A stretch of DNA of 64,000 bases. Source: Takakia lepidozioides (Eukaryota > Streptophyta > Takakiopsida > Takakiales > Takakiaceae). The DNA is taken from NCBI GenBank assembly GCA_030704615.1, contig CM060732.1:19468001-19532000 (forward strand). Reading direction: 5' to 3'. Of this stretch, positions 47,558 through 59,796 are shown in pieces. Numbering within the stretch: the first letter of the stretch is position 1; each line of letters opens with the position of its first letter. The notes under the pieces were generated by a model that was not told the origin of the DNA, did no database searches, and saw only the letters and a program-made list of their open reading frames with translations. The translations under genes and the position numbers were made by a program.

Positions 47558-47609
47558 GTAGTACATGTACATACTCCCAACTACATTTTGTTGTTTGGTA
47601 TAATCGCTT

Positions 47610-47695
47610 GTTGTTTTATGAAAAATAGGATATTCCTTAAGTAATAAAGGGCCTCTGTCCCCTGATATTTTAAAAAAACAAACAAATAAATAGGA
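47610..47695 (+). repeat. LINE/SINE-like 3' tail
   Basis: AGGGCCTCTGTCCCCTG is followed by an A-rich run. The same word precedes A-rich tails (minus strand) at 26222 and 59704, so this is a solo retroposon 3' end. Confidence 0.5.
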
Positions 47696-47789
47696 TATCG
47701 TAACGATTTTTGTCGTGAATAATTTTCAAACAAAACGGACGGTCCTCCTCCCTCCTACTTACATAAATGTAATGAGAAATAATTATATA

Positions 47790-47815
47790 CATACATGTAT
47801 ATAGGTATTATAAAT
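47790..47815 (+). promoter_or_regulatory. possible TATA region of the ACR gene
   Basis: CATGTATATAGG, about 250 bp before the start codon at 48049, is the best TATA-like match in the ACR upstream region. Confidence 0.3.
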
Positions 47816-48048
47816 TGTTTTTTACTCGGATGGGTTAAATACAACGTTTGTATCTCTTACGATTTACTATTCACCGGGCTCGAAAGTATCTTGGTATCTC
47901 TCCTTCGTCTCTCTTCTCTGCGATCGGTGCTCTGTGTTGTCTGCCGATTAGTCGTCGTGCATTGGAGCTTGCAAGTCAATTCTTGCGAGGAGCGAGCAGG
48001 ATTCGGGAATTTCCTTAGGGACCGAATTTTGTTTTTTACTTCGAAACA

Positions 48049-51000
48049 ATGGCGTCTGCAATTGCATTGGCAAGGCCGCAGGCAGTGATTGCTGGGGCGC
48101 TCTCTCCGTTAGCAGTACCGGCAGGCTCCTTTGCTTCCAAGAATGCAGCATTGATCCCTATGGTTCCTGCCGGAGGCTGTGTGAGCCTGGAGGAGCGCCG
48201 GCTATGTGTTGGGAATCGACGTGCTCCCTCTTCTCACCATCGGTTAGATGTTATCTTACACTTGATTTTCACATGAACAGTACCTACATGGAATCTTCCT
48301 ATCACCGATAATTTTATTGAATTTTCTTCGGGTGTCACTGATCAAAGTGTTGCGCGCATGCCAATTTCACGTAAACAAACTCTCACGAGCGATCGTTTAA
48401 GCCGATTTTGTGTGGCCTGTTTGCTTTCACATTTGCAAGATTTCTCCTTTCCTTGGCTGTAAAGACGTTTTTTGGTCTGGAACCGAATTCTTTTCGTGAT
48501 CGGCGGACTGTCCCAGTGCCAGTGTGTAGACATGAGTTAAGAAATTTAATAGTATCCGTTAGAGTTCAGGGTTTTGTTGTCATTCCATAATGTTATCAGT
48601 CTCGTGGGATACCGTAGCATATCGAGTGGGATGTCCTCGGTGTCGGTGGAAGGCATACCCTCTTGTCGATTTTCTCTAGGCAAGCTGAAATAGGGGTCCG
48701 ATTGAGTTGAGACTGAAGTCCGTTCAAGAACCATCAATACTTCTATTCCACTTCATTCATGGTGACCAATAGAATGGTAGAAGGTGTCTCCTGTAAGGCA
48801 AACCCTTAATAGTGTGTAGATGCCACAGCGAATTGAAAATCTAAAGAGGCTGCAGGTGCAGTGCTCATCGCTCCAGGGAGTAATAGGTCTAGTGAGCTAT
48901 ATAACGTCTGCCTACATGAAGCCCCGGAAAGTAATTTTCTCCGAAGGCAGCTACTATAGGAGCTGAGTTGCAGTCACTAGCACCCTGTGGTAGCAAGCAA
49001 CAGTTTCTTCTTTCTGGGGGCTTGTTTTCTTTGCATGCAGCTTTCAGGGGAGACATCATGCGAGGCTATTGGTGCAACTCTGCACATTGAGATTCTAACG
49101 ACCATTGGGAAGGAGTTGGTAGATTAAATGCCAACATTGATACGGATTCTTATGAGGAACTATGGCTTGGAATTATTGTTATGATATTTGAATGCATAAA
49201 ATTAAAGTAGGGATCAAAACTGACTTTCTTGGGTCTGCTGTGTGTGCTGCCCAGGGTGGTCTGCAGTGTCTACAGCAACCCTTCGAGCATCACTCAAACA
49301 GCCCTGCCTGTATGGCCCATCGTTATTTTCTTGACCATGTTTCATTGTTTACAAGTTGCCATCAACTTGGTAGAACTTCTCATTGAGTTATTGAGACTTT
49401 CAGGCAGGTGCCTACTTCTATGCCATCTGGACAGCCCACAGTTGTTCTCAGGTGCATAGGAGCTAAGGCCCTTTGTGATAGTCAATTACGTTGAACGAGT
49501 TGTTATATCGCCATATCCAAACTAATAGTTGAAAAACAATTCAAACTTGACAGGAGATTGAGATTGATGGCGACATGGTGCCGCTGCCACTTGTTTTGAT
49601 TGACCAAGACGCTGATCCGCTTGCTACTGTTGTGGAGCTTAGCTTTGGAGACCGCCTGGGTGCCCTTCTTGACACGGTATCTTCTACGTCTCTTTTGACT
49701 GTTTGCTGCTGATTTTTGCATGATGATCAACATTGAAATATTATCTATACTGTGTTTACTTAGCACTGGAATATTGCGACGGGTTATCCTCATGTGGCTC
49801 CCAGGCACACTTTGACTGTGCCCAAAGAGTTGATTGTGCAGAAGTGTGCACCCAAGCACAGGTCTGTCTGTGGGAACATCATTGGAACCAACTGTTTAGA
49901 AAGCAATTCCAAAGTGTGGCAATGATTTTAAATTGTATTTGCACCTTGAAGTTGGCGATGTCTGGGATTGTGATGGTTGAGATCATACTTTGAGAACACC
50001 AACGCTCAAGTGGAAGGTCATTCCCACAGCAGTTTGTGATTTGAAGTAATATGGGGACTCTTGCAGACTAAGGCGCTTACGGATTTGGGACTTAATGTCA
50101 TCAAGGGCAGCGTTGTGACTGAGGGCTCCACCTGCCGCAACAAGTTTGTGATTACTCGCGTGTATGTATCATGACACTACTCTCTGTTCTCTCCCACCTG
50201 CTATCTCGGCCAGCTCTCTCTATGTAAAACTTCTATTTGTTTCTCCCTCCCTCGCTGTTCCAGCTGCATCCAGATGGGGTTGGGTACTATGGCCTCAAGG
50301 CTATAGGAAAGATTATCTAATGGGTACATCTTCCTCCGTCTCTCTGGTTTGTCTCTCTACCCTTTCCTGCAAACTGCCGTGGTGAGGAATTTAAAGCAAA
50401 TGGATGACGTTTGGCGTTACGTTCAAGCTCTCAATATGCTGCTGCTTGAAGCCGGAGATAAGAACCACAATGCTGCCAAATACCTTTCTTGCACTAGCTG
50501 AGCCCACCAGCTCCTCCCGCTTGGCTGACATATGATACTTGTGTGTGCCTCAAGGCCCAGAGCGAGGGCCTAATCTGTGGGCACCATATGGAAAAATTAG
50601 ATTGATTAAGAACTCTTTTAGATCCTGCGTGGAATCTATGAAAATTATGAACACGATTGGAACTTCTAATTTTGGCTTACGTTGCCTCAAACTTATTTTC
50701 AGATGGGGCTTGTGTATGGTTTCTCATTCTTATAACTTATGTAACCTCCTCTTTGTAGGCTAGTCATTAAAAATTAATGTTTTCCCTTCCACTGGGATGA
50801 TAGCTCATGAGTATGTAGTGCTGTTGTGAGCACAAAAGTTGTCTGTAGGACGCAGAAAGGTTTTACCCCAGGGCTGTATCTGTGGTGTTCATGGACAATT
50901 ACTCATTGTCCATTCCTATAACATCCTATTTTAAGTAATGATATGTGAGGACAAGCCATCAGAACCATTAGATGATGGTCTGTCAGTGGCATTTGTCACC

Positions 51001-53648
51001 TTTTTTGTGCACTTTGAGCCGTTTCTAGAATGTGCACTGGTATTTGTTACAGTTGGTGAAGACTGCTGCAGGCGACTTCCATGTGAGCTGACAGAGTGTC
51101 GGTATGTTTATGGTTGGCATGGCTGATGTTGACAGGGCCGCCGGCTTATTGTCCCTGTAGACGAATGCAGAGCTCTCGTGGAAGAAAATGGGATTTTTGG
51201 TGGCGATGCTTGAGGATGAATGGATTACCAATGAGATTCTTTTCTGTTTAGGTCTAAAACCTTGTCCATTAGGTTCCAGAAGCCTTAGTAGGAATTCTGT
51301 TGGTTTGTGGTGAACCATGTTGACAATCTTGCAACATCTCACTGTGAAGTGGTGCTACAGGGACAATGGCCAAAAAGTGGAGAGTCCGGAGCTTCTGGAA
51401 GCTATCCGCCTCACCATCATCAACAACCTTCTGCAGTACCACCCTGTACGAATCTCCTGATAAATGGGATTAGTTCTTTTCTTTATCTAATATTCGTCAG
51501 AAAGACTGGATAATAGTTCTCTGTATCTGAATTCCAGCCAGACTTACGTTACACTTGAAGTGGCATTTTTGGAGATTTTTGCTGCAAATGGATTGGCCTA
51601 GCTTAAATTGTCTCTAACTAAGATTTGTCACGTGCACATATTATGCCATCTCTTACTGAGAGCAATGAGCCAGAGAGGATGTAGAGGGAGAAATGTAGAC
51701 AGTGGCTGATCTGGTATGGAATCTTGGACTGTACACGGCTTTTGTTCATTTCCTTAACAGAAATTACTTATTGGGAGTTGAAATTCAACTCATGAATGTA
51801 GGCATATGCGGCGTTGTGTCGTTTGTAGGAGTCAAGTGAGCAATTAGCCATGGGGGAGGCATTTGGCATCAAAGCCCCAAAAAGGAAGGTCTGTCTCTCT
51901 TCTCTCACTCTATGTCTCCACTCCTGTTCTGCCCAAACTGGGCACGGGGTCTATGGCCACAAGGCTACAGAAAAACAATGTCTTATGAGTACATTCTATA
52001 TCTCGACTCTCCTGCACACGTCATGAAGTCTCTCTCTTTCTCTCTCTGCTTGTGTGACGGGCTTTCTAGAGATATCTGGAAAATCCGAACTAACTTGATA
52101 AGTCACACTACCAGAGTGAGCCCCTCACAAAGGTAGTATGTTCCCTTTTGTTCCGCCCAAATTGCACGGGGGGTCTATGGCCACAAGGCTACGGCAAACA
52201 ACATCTTCTAAGTACATTTCTCTCTCTCTGGTTTATTGTTGGTTTACTTGTGTCCCTTGGGCTCTTTGGGCTTCGTGTGTATAACATATTTAGGTCTTCA
52301 GCTCTGAAGAGTAGGATTTTCTGGAGGCTTACCTCCATGCCGCCCTTAGTGGTGGGGTGACATTTGGGGTCCCAGGGGTGTCAGGCTCCCTTTGCACATT
52401 ATAAAGTTTTTCCTTTCTTTCCTCTTTTATTTTTTCTTTGTTTTTTCTGTTCGATCCTTGTATATTCCTGTGCTTAGTCTCATGGGTTTGACCTGACGAG
52501 TTTTCAGTTGAGTGATGTTCTTGCCTCTGAGGTCAAGTTTCTAATCTGAATTAATTACTAATGATGCAAGTACGAACATAAATGCTTAGCTCCACGAGGA
52601 TTTCCAGGCCATTGTGTTGTGAGTGGGACCTATTAAGCCCAAGGACCCTGACCCCACCATATTTACTTGGCTGGGTATCTCCAGAAAAACAGGCTAGCAT
52701 CATTTGGTGTGGGGCACAAATTTGCTCTGGTAGAGCTCACAGGCTAACTTGGAATGCTGGCATGTCCTGGGCAGCTTGATGTTGATGTCGCAACTCATAT
52801 CAGCATTACCAACAATGGTTCTCGAAGGTATTACTTAGCTTGCATGTACCCTCTCCAAACAAAGCCGCCTCTGCATGAAGGTCTTGCTTCAAGGTCAATG
52901 TGTAGATTTTCGAGCTATCAAATCAGATATATCATCGTTTTCAGACAGCAAGGATTTTGGACAGAGATGGCCTCATGGTGGTGAACTGGGTTGCTGACTG
53001 CAGCTTATTATCAATTGAGACAGCCGACAGGCCAGGCTTGCTGATGGAGATTGTCAAAATCATAGCAGACACCAGTGTCTCAGTGGAGTCTGGAGAGATT
53101 GAGACAGAGGTAAGAACCTACTGGCTTACGCATATTTGTTGATGGTCTCGGTAACTTACTTTGCAGTCTTTCTGGTTTAGATAAGGCTCAGGTTAAAGAA
53201 GTAGCTCTGTGAAGGATTAAGGAATTGGGTGTGTGTGTTATGTGGGCTGGGGTCTTCTGTCTCCCTGGATCTGTCAATGAGTGATGAGAACTCAAATGGT
53301 TGTGAGTGACAGGGGCTGGTGGCCAAAGACAAATTTCATTTGACATATCATGGGACAGCCCTTAATGCAAACATGCAGGAGGTAAGTGAGTGTGCAGCTC
53401 CTGTACTTTCCTTTGGATAACACATTCACCACAGGATTTGTGCACCAGAACTAAACAAGTTCAACTGATCACAATTTTCTGGTTGCAATCCTTTCGAGTT
53501 ATCGACCAGCTTGAAATGGATGTTGGAAAAATTGCTCTGTTGTTTAGGTGTTAGTAAATGAACTGTGTCAATTTTGATTTTCCAGGTTCTTACCAACTGT
53601 TTACGTTACTACCTCCGGCGACCCGAATCCGAGGAAGACAGCTATTGA
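48049..53648 (+). CDS. ACR11/12-like: plastid ACT-domain protein, ACR11/ACR12-like
   Basis: Nine exons are supported: 48049 to about 48242, 49554-49676, 50067-50161, 51361-51445, 51829-51888, 52775-52827, 52953-53109, 53313-53381 and 53586-53648. Exons 2 to 9 join with consistent phases into 234 residues plus a stop. The first exon ([13 protein letters not shown], Ala/Ser/Arg-rich) looks like a plastid transit peptide; its junction to exon 2 is uncertain and a small extra exon may be missing. Two ACT domains follow: [37 protein letters not shown]; then [28 protein letters not shown] and ending [15 protein letters not shown]. The spacing matches Arabidopsis ACR11/ACR12. These proteins bind amino acids through ACT domains; ACR11 is reported to interact with and activate plastid glutamine synthetase. 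No disabling change seen. Confidence 0.9.
50270..50330. repeat. intronic repeat copy a (CTATGGCCTCAAGGCTA)
   Basis: This copy in the third ACR intron resembles those at about 51925-52000 and 52150-52215: a TATGGCC(A/T)CAAGGCTA core, then AAA-rich sequence and a TACAT word. Confidence 0.5.
51925..52000. repeat. intronic repeat copy b (CTATGGCCACAAGGCTA)
   Basis: Closely similar to 52150-52215, including the upstream GCCCAAA and GCACGGG words; both lie in the fifth ACR intron, in direct orientation. Confidence 0.6.
52150..52215. repeat. intronic repeat copy c (CTATGGCCACAAGGCTA)
   Basis: Direct copy of 51925-52000, about 215 bp downstream. Confidence 0.6.
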
Positions 53649-55339
53649 TTTGAGAGGCTGCTGTTTTGCATGCTTTTTCTCAGAAAAGGTAATCATTCAG
53701 AAAATTCTGTTGACTTGGTGAGGTAAACTGTAACCTGCAGTCTGTTCCCAAATTGTAAGCTTGATGAAGCATACTAGATTTTTTCATCATCAGAAGACCA
53801 ATGGTGCAAAGGCTCCATGGTGAGATCAGTTTGGACTCTGGAAGCTCTCCTTCCTCATGGAGAAGGCATGGAATGCCATCATCTGAAAACTCATTTGCAA
53901 CCCCACTAGTATTCAGCATAGCAAGTTCTTATATTGCGGGGTGCTAGCTGAAAGTTCAAATCAGCAATAATGGTTCGGAGATTCTCAAACCGTTGACCTC
54001 TTAATATAACCATGTGACAGCTGTCTCATGGGAGGACTATGGTTGCAGGCTTTCAGTGCCAGTGTATGATGGAGGCTGCACGGGAGCTAGTGAGGGTGCT
54101 CGGCAGATATTGAAGCAGTCTCCTTCTCGGAATTAAGACAATATCTGCTCCATGGAGGGGGCATTCCTGGCCATTCATCAAGCTATTCAGAGGACCACCT
54201 ATAGTCTTGCATTGCTAACCAAGGTCCCAGACTGCATGCATTATCAGTGGTTCATACGATAGGCAACAAACTTGTTGCTAGGGTATGCAATGTGTTTTGT
54301 GCAACCGGTAATGGAGAAAACTTGGTAGTTGGAGCCCTTGACCACCTTGAATGTTGGGGTTTTGATCTGTCATAAGATAACATTTCTGGACATGTGTGAC
54401 TCGTCAAGCTCCTTGTGAAAGTAGAAACCTGGAAAACAGCTTTATTTTCACGAATACTAAGCTATGGTTACAAGTGTTATCTTGCTGCCTGTCACAACAC
54501 AATGAAGCTGTGCAGTGGCAATGAGTGACTACACCCTCACCAGGATGCTTCTGTGACCTGCCCCTCATGACTGTATCAATGCGGTAAAGGTTTGCTAGCT
54601 AGATTAACTAGCTCCTCTCGTCAGTCTGAAGGGGAATGTATATATCTGCTTGCATCTACCCCCTTTTTCTGTGCTCACAGGGTAGATGCTGCTAGTCAGT
54701 TTGTCTGGGAAAGTTGATTTTCATTTCCTGGTGAAATGTTTTGGGCACAACTTGTGTTTGATGGTGAAGCTGAATATCGCTCTTTAGTTTTTGGGCACCA
54801 GACTGAGCTACTTGAATGGGATGGATTTGGATTTGGATTTGGAAGGAATAGAATGTGTGTATGTATTCAGTCCTCCATAGGCAAGCAAGGCAATAAGTAG
54901 ATGCACCTCATAATCCTTGGATAATCCTCTTGCACCTGCCTGCATTCTAAAGACTGTGCTGTCCAATTTCCACTAATATGACATGGTTGTCTGTGTGCCC
55001 TCAACTGTATTCAATGCTTTCCATTATGTTGAGAACGGCTTACAAAACTTTTCACAACTTCAGTCATGCCAGAGAGACTTGAATGGAGATATAGCACCAG
55101 ATCTCTGCTTGGATCTGGACGGATATTTTTACTGCAATGCGCCTCAATACTTAGGTCCAAAGAAGTGTAAGGCAGGTTGGAATATATACATGGTTGAAAG
55201 CAGCTATAACCCCAGTCGGCACTGATCTTTACAGCACTCCTGAGCATCAAAATTTGCGGTTGACATGTGTCAAAGAAAACTCGAAATGGTACAAGGAGCT
55301 CTACTTGTGGAGCACAATCCATGCATGTTTGAGTGCAGC
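53649..55339. other. ACR and ERF 3' flanks, no gene seen
   Basis: The converging 3' ends of the ACR and ERF genes face each other across this 1.7 kb. No convincing exon. A short GGATTTGGATTTGG tract lies near 54825. Confidence 0.5.
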
Positions 55340-57085
55340 CTAGAACTGCAAGTAGTTCAGCAACCTACTTTCTTCCAATCCTGAAGTGGCCGAAGCATCA
55401 ATGTCACAACCATCGACGCTGGACAGCAGTTCCTCGAAGTACTGGGAGCCCAAGTCCTGCTTCTTGCACGGAGCCTCCTCTGCAGATGGTGTGTAAAACC
55501 CCTGGTTGGAATCCCTGGACCTTTTCTTGCCGCTAGTGCTGTCAGTACTTGTGTCCGTTGTACACGATTGCTGGTTGAAGGACAAGGAAACCTCGTCACC
55601 CCGGTTCTCCGTTCGGTTGGTCTGCAAGTGCAAATCAGCGTCGGAATGCTTGGCTACTGAAGCTCGCACACCCGCAGGTCGAGAGGCATTGGGTTTATTG
55701 AGAGCAGGCATAGAAGATGAATTAGGAGCAGTGACCTGCGTACTGGCAGGTGGTAGCTTGTTAGCGTTGGCTGATGCTGTGGCAGCCTTAAGTGGGAAGT
55801 TCAAGAGGGCGCGGGAGCCTCTCATCTTCAAGGCTGCCTGGTCGTAGGCCAATGCTGCTTGCTCCGCAGTGTCAAAGGTTCCCAGCCAGATACGAGCCCC
55901 CTGACGCGCAGAGTCGCGGATCTCAGCTGCGTACTTCCCCCAGGGTCTTTGCCTGACTCCCCTGTAATGTGGTTGCGATTGCTTCTTCTGGGGGGCAGGT
56001 GCGGATGCCTCAACCTTCACCTCGACCGTCTTCTCAATAACTATAGGGGCGTGCAAGGGAGGCTCTTGCTTCACGGCTGACAAGACAGGAAGCTCTGGGT
56101 AGGCGGGCTTAGGGCAGGGAGTTGTTGGGGCCCATCCATCGTTAGCAGCCTCCTTCAAAACGTCGTAGAGGAACATGTCTTCTGAATCATTCTCATTGAG
56201 TGGGAGGGAGCCCCCAGCTTGAGAGAACTGCGCAAACAGACCGGTTGGGGTCCAGCACACTCGCTTTGAGCCCCAGGGACTGGTAGGGAGAGGGGAAGGC
56301 TGCCTGGGGACGGAAATCTCCCTCGGCGTGTTTGTGATGTCTCCAAACATGCCTTTGGTAATGGCACGGTGTGAGGGGACGCAGAGAGCTGGCAGCGGAC
56401 GCCTGCTACGGCAGCCTGGGGATGTTTGCTTGCTTGGAGAAGAAAATACCTCCTCTGACCTTGAGTCACTTCCAGGTGAAATCTCGCCCTCATAGACTGA
56501 CTGGTCGGAGGAATCCCTCTGTTGAGAGCCTGCCAAGGGAGAGTCTCCAAGTTCCATTGCCTCCGTCATCTCAGGATTGATCACTACGGGCCCTACCTTC
56601 TGCCGAATGCTCTCAGCAAACCTCACCCCCAGCGATGCTTTCAATTTTTTACCGATCATGCAGACTCTTTGGGACCTTTTCTCCGTAAAACTTGCTCTGT
56701 CGCCGGCATTCTTCCAGCAGGACACCTCTTCTTCACCTGTAACCTCCTCTACAGACTGACTACTGCCCACGCTCAATTGGCTCCGCTGCGAACCAGGCAG
56801 AGGTTGTGACTCGGAAAAGCTGGGGGAGGAGTCAGTCGGGTTCAGAACAAAGCGAAAATCGAACCGGGGACTGAGCAGGAAGGCTGCCTCATCAGCAGGG
56901 TAGCTGTGTGTGAGCGACCACTCGTCATCGCTAAGGAGGTGTTGACGGAAATGCTCAAGCACACCTTTAGTCTCAATCGTGCGAGGCGTATCAAGTGCAT
57001 TCACCACCGATTCCACACCCACCCAGTCTTCTTTCTCTACCTCTATCCCCGCAGAGGCTTGCTGTGCCTCTATTACTCCAAAAAC

Positions 57086-57088
<3 letters not shown>
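55340..57088 (-). CDS. AP2/ERF transcription factor, intronless, group IX-like
   Basis: A single 582-residue frame without introns, as is usual for ERF genes. One AP2/ERF domain at about residues 374-433 begins [19 protein letters not shown], continues [19 protein letters not shown] and ends [12 protein letters not shown]. The Arg/Trp contacts for the GCC box (RGVRQRPWG) and the Ala and Asp of the ERF subclass are present. [19 protein letters not shown] most resembles group IX (ERF1/ORA59 type) defence and ethylene factors. The long N-terminal part is Ser/Pro/Glu-rich with acidic patches ([13 protein letters not shown] about 302-314, a possible activation motif), and the C-terminus SRLLNYLQF is preceded by [16 protein letters not shown]. 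It is nuclear and probably binds GCC-box promoters. The protein is much longer than typical group IX members. Confidence 0.92.

Positions 57089-57124
<36 letters not shown>
57089..57124 (-). repeat. GA dinucleotide repeat in the ERF 5' leader
   Basis: About 18 GA units (CT on the plus strand) end immediately before the ATG at 57088. GA tracts in plant 5' leaders can bind BPC/GAGA factors. Confidence 0.85.
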
Positions 57125-57126
<2 letters not shown>

Positions 57127-57327
57127 GATCTCCCTCACCCTCTTTTCCTTAAGTTAGATTCGTTCCTTTGTACTTCCCACCCGCCTCTCTCCTGCAACAC
57201 CGTGACCGTGCCAACCTCACTCCCCGTCTTCGCTTGTGTCAAAACCACCGCTTTGCTTACAGTCCAGTCAGTAGCAAGCAAGCTTGGTGTAGTGATCCCT
57301 ACAACCACCCCCGTCCCTTTCACCTGC

Positions 57328-57340
57328 ACTTATAGCCCGC
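57328..57340 (-). promoter_or_regulatory. candidate TATA box of the ERF gene
   Basis: The minus strand reads GGGCTATAAGTGCAGG about 245 bp upstream of the start codon, a plausible TATA element with a leader containing the GA tract. Confidence 0.4.
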
Positions 57341-57344
57341 ACGC

Positions 57345-58256
57345 AGTCAACACTCTAACACTCCTGCCTGACCAGGTCGCCCCCACCGCACATGCACGCT
57401 CACACCTGCTGCGCACCTTCTCGCTCATCTTCTCCCTCTCCATCCCTCGGGGGGCATTCATCCGGTATTTATTCATCCAATCGGAGATGTTCATTCGGGT
57501 AAATCCGTGCATCCATGTTTCATTCATCAAAGCGCGGCCAGGTCTTCGGATATATTAATTATATGCGAAACAATTTCTGACACGAACCGGAGACCGGGAG
57601 GAAGGGTATTTAAAAAAAACACGGAGACTTTTAGCCCGTGCCCGGCCCCACTTTCTCTTTTGCAGAGTCTTTTCTTTTTCTTTGCCTCTTGGTCGTTGGA
57701 AGGGTCACACCGTACACATGGGAAAGAGAGCCATTTTTTTTTACCCCCTCCTCCCCCTTCTCAGGCATTTTCCTTCGCACATCAACTTCATCATAAAAAA
57801 CAAAGTACCTAAAACAAAAAGGTTAAGGATTTTGCCTGACTAATGGCGATTTGGAGGAAGATTACGAAGCAGAATGGTAGGCCTATTGCCACCAGCGTGA
57901 CATTATGCCATTTGCACTGGCAACATAATATGCTTGATCATGACTTGCAAGCCAATGAGAGGGCGGCAGACGCAATGGAATGGGTCCCACACAAGCCATT
58001 ATGGCGGGTTTGGCGGCAGCTCGCCACCACCTAGGGCCACCTTACCCGCCACAATGGCATGTGGGGGCCCATTCCATAGTACAAAAGAAAACAGAAAAAC
58101 AAATTACATCAATGTCGGAAGCAGCCAACATCAAAAGCGCCAGTGACCGTCCGATCCCCTTTCTTTCCTTGTATATAAACATTTATTTATCTATTTTTTA
58201 CCAAAGTACTACACTCCATACGTGTTAATCTTTGGGAGTAAGAAAAACTGTAACAC
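57345..58256. other. ERF upstream region, no gene seen
   Basis: Contains repeated TTCATCC words at 57445-57530 and poly-T and C-rich tracts near 57735-57760. No coding exon recognised. Confidence 0.4.
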
Positions 58257-59241
58257 TTAACCCCTAAAGGACGAAGCGACCCAATCTGGGTCGCTTAGGT
58301 TTAGAAAAATGTCTAGTTATCACTGGGGTTAAGCCTGATTTGGGCATATTTAAGCTCATTGGATAGGTAATCGCGTCACTTATGAGGTGGCAGTTCCCAA
58401 TTCGTCATTGGGTCTGGCCCTAGCCACGTGGAACACCTAGAGTCTGCCACACTCGTGGTTTTTAGCCCCATTTTGGGCAGCTAACCTACCCTCCATCCTA
58501 TGTGTCAACTAGGGTCAGGTTAGGGAGAAATTCCATGCACCCCCCACTTGCGCAGGGTGGCGCGTCTCCCAACACCCTTTTATTGCGCCCCCTCCACCCT
58601 AAAGCGCCCCCCATTGACAGGCAAAAGGCAAAGGCACCCCAAAAACCCACATACCTTAGGGCTACTGGTCAAGAAATATAGGCAAACATAGGTGCACATG
58701 GAGAAATCATGGGCAGGGGAAAACATCATATGAAGGGAAGCTCTGATTGGCGTGAAAGTTTTTTTTTGCTTACAAAAACCTGCCCACTTCAGTACAACCG
58801 GAGCGATTGACAATTTAACGGTTCAGATATTTTCACCGAATTTTCTAATACGGTTTTGTGCTGAAATTGGGAAATTTGACCCCCCAAATTGGCCATACAA
58901 AGCAGCCCACATGAGAACATGTCAGACATTTTCAGGGCAGGTGGTTTGTGTCATGTCAAAAAAATTCACAGCTGGGAAATTCGATAAGAAAAGCTGTGTT
59001 TTTCATCCCATTATAAATAAGAAATTTGTTTCTGGTCCCAACTTTGAACATTATAATCTTGCAATCCGGCGGGTCGATTTGGACCAGACTTTTTGTGGTC
59101 ATATCTGGGGTAGGTAGGAACATATTACAACGGTCAGTTTTACAGGGCCTGAGGAAATCTCAAGATATAAATTATTTAGTGGGGAAGGGTCAATTTTTTG
59201 GGGGTGGACCCAAAAATTGGAGTTAGTCCTTTAGGGGTTAA
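58257..59241. mobile_element. non-autonomous piggyBac-like element with TTAA ends
   Basis: TTAA at 58257-58260 and 59238-59241 flank a 977-bp element with 12-bp inverted termini (CCCCTAAAGGAC and GTCCTTTAGGGG). CCC ends plus TTAA target duplications are the piggyBac signature. Just inside the left end, AGCGACCC and GGGTCGCT form a small subterminal hairpin. There is no transposase; the open frames inside show no DDD-type motifs. Confidence 0.7.
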
Positions 59242-59788
59242 AGGATTGTAACACTTTAACAAATACAAATTTAGGATCAATGAAAAGTAACATTTATAAA
59301 GTTCACGTTAATAGAACTACGAGAAGGAAAAAATCGCCTTCAGGGGTGATGATCTACAGGCATCGAAGGTTGGAAGAAAGATTGTTAATAGTTACTTAAT
59401 AGTTAATAGTCACTTAATAGTTTCCTGCAGCTTTCACTTACTGTTTGTCCACTGGAGTCTCTATTATGATAGAGACTTAACTTGAGTGGATAAGAGCACT
59501 TTAACACATACACATGGTCATTATACAAAGAGGGGAGTAACTAGTGTTACACTTAACGCTTGCCTAGTTCACCCAAGTAGGGAGTAAGAATTATGCTAAC
59601 ATATATAGTTTTTTTAAAGCTTATGGAGGTCACAGATATAGAGAGCCGACTATACAAGTTGCATCACCCCCTCACTGACCCTTTTTTTTTTTTTTTTCTA
59701 AGGAACAGGGGACAGAGGCCCTGGCTAAGACTTTATTTGGAATTATTTGGGGGAAAAAATAAACGTCCTGCTTTATATTTACATACCG
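59242..59788. other. no gene; includes a LINE-like tail
   Basis: CAGGGGACAGAGGCCCTG with an adjoining T-run at 59681-59722 is a retroposon 3' tail on the minus strand. The rest shows short CTTAATAGTT repeats near 59380-59430. Confidence 0.45.
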
Positions 59789-59796
59789 GTATACAC
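59789..59796. repeat. 8-bp target duplication, left of hAT element 2
   Basis: GTATACAC, repeated at 60423-60430. Confidence 0.88.

Noticed and set aside
39604-47562. 5-bp target duplication for the gypsy element
   Set aside because: The flanks AAGCC and GTAGT do not match.
58752-59226. Open frames inside the piggyBac-like element as a transposase
   Set aside because: They are too short (121 residues at most) and lack Asp-rich catalytic or Cys-rich C-terminal motifs.
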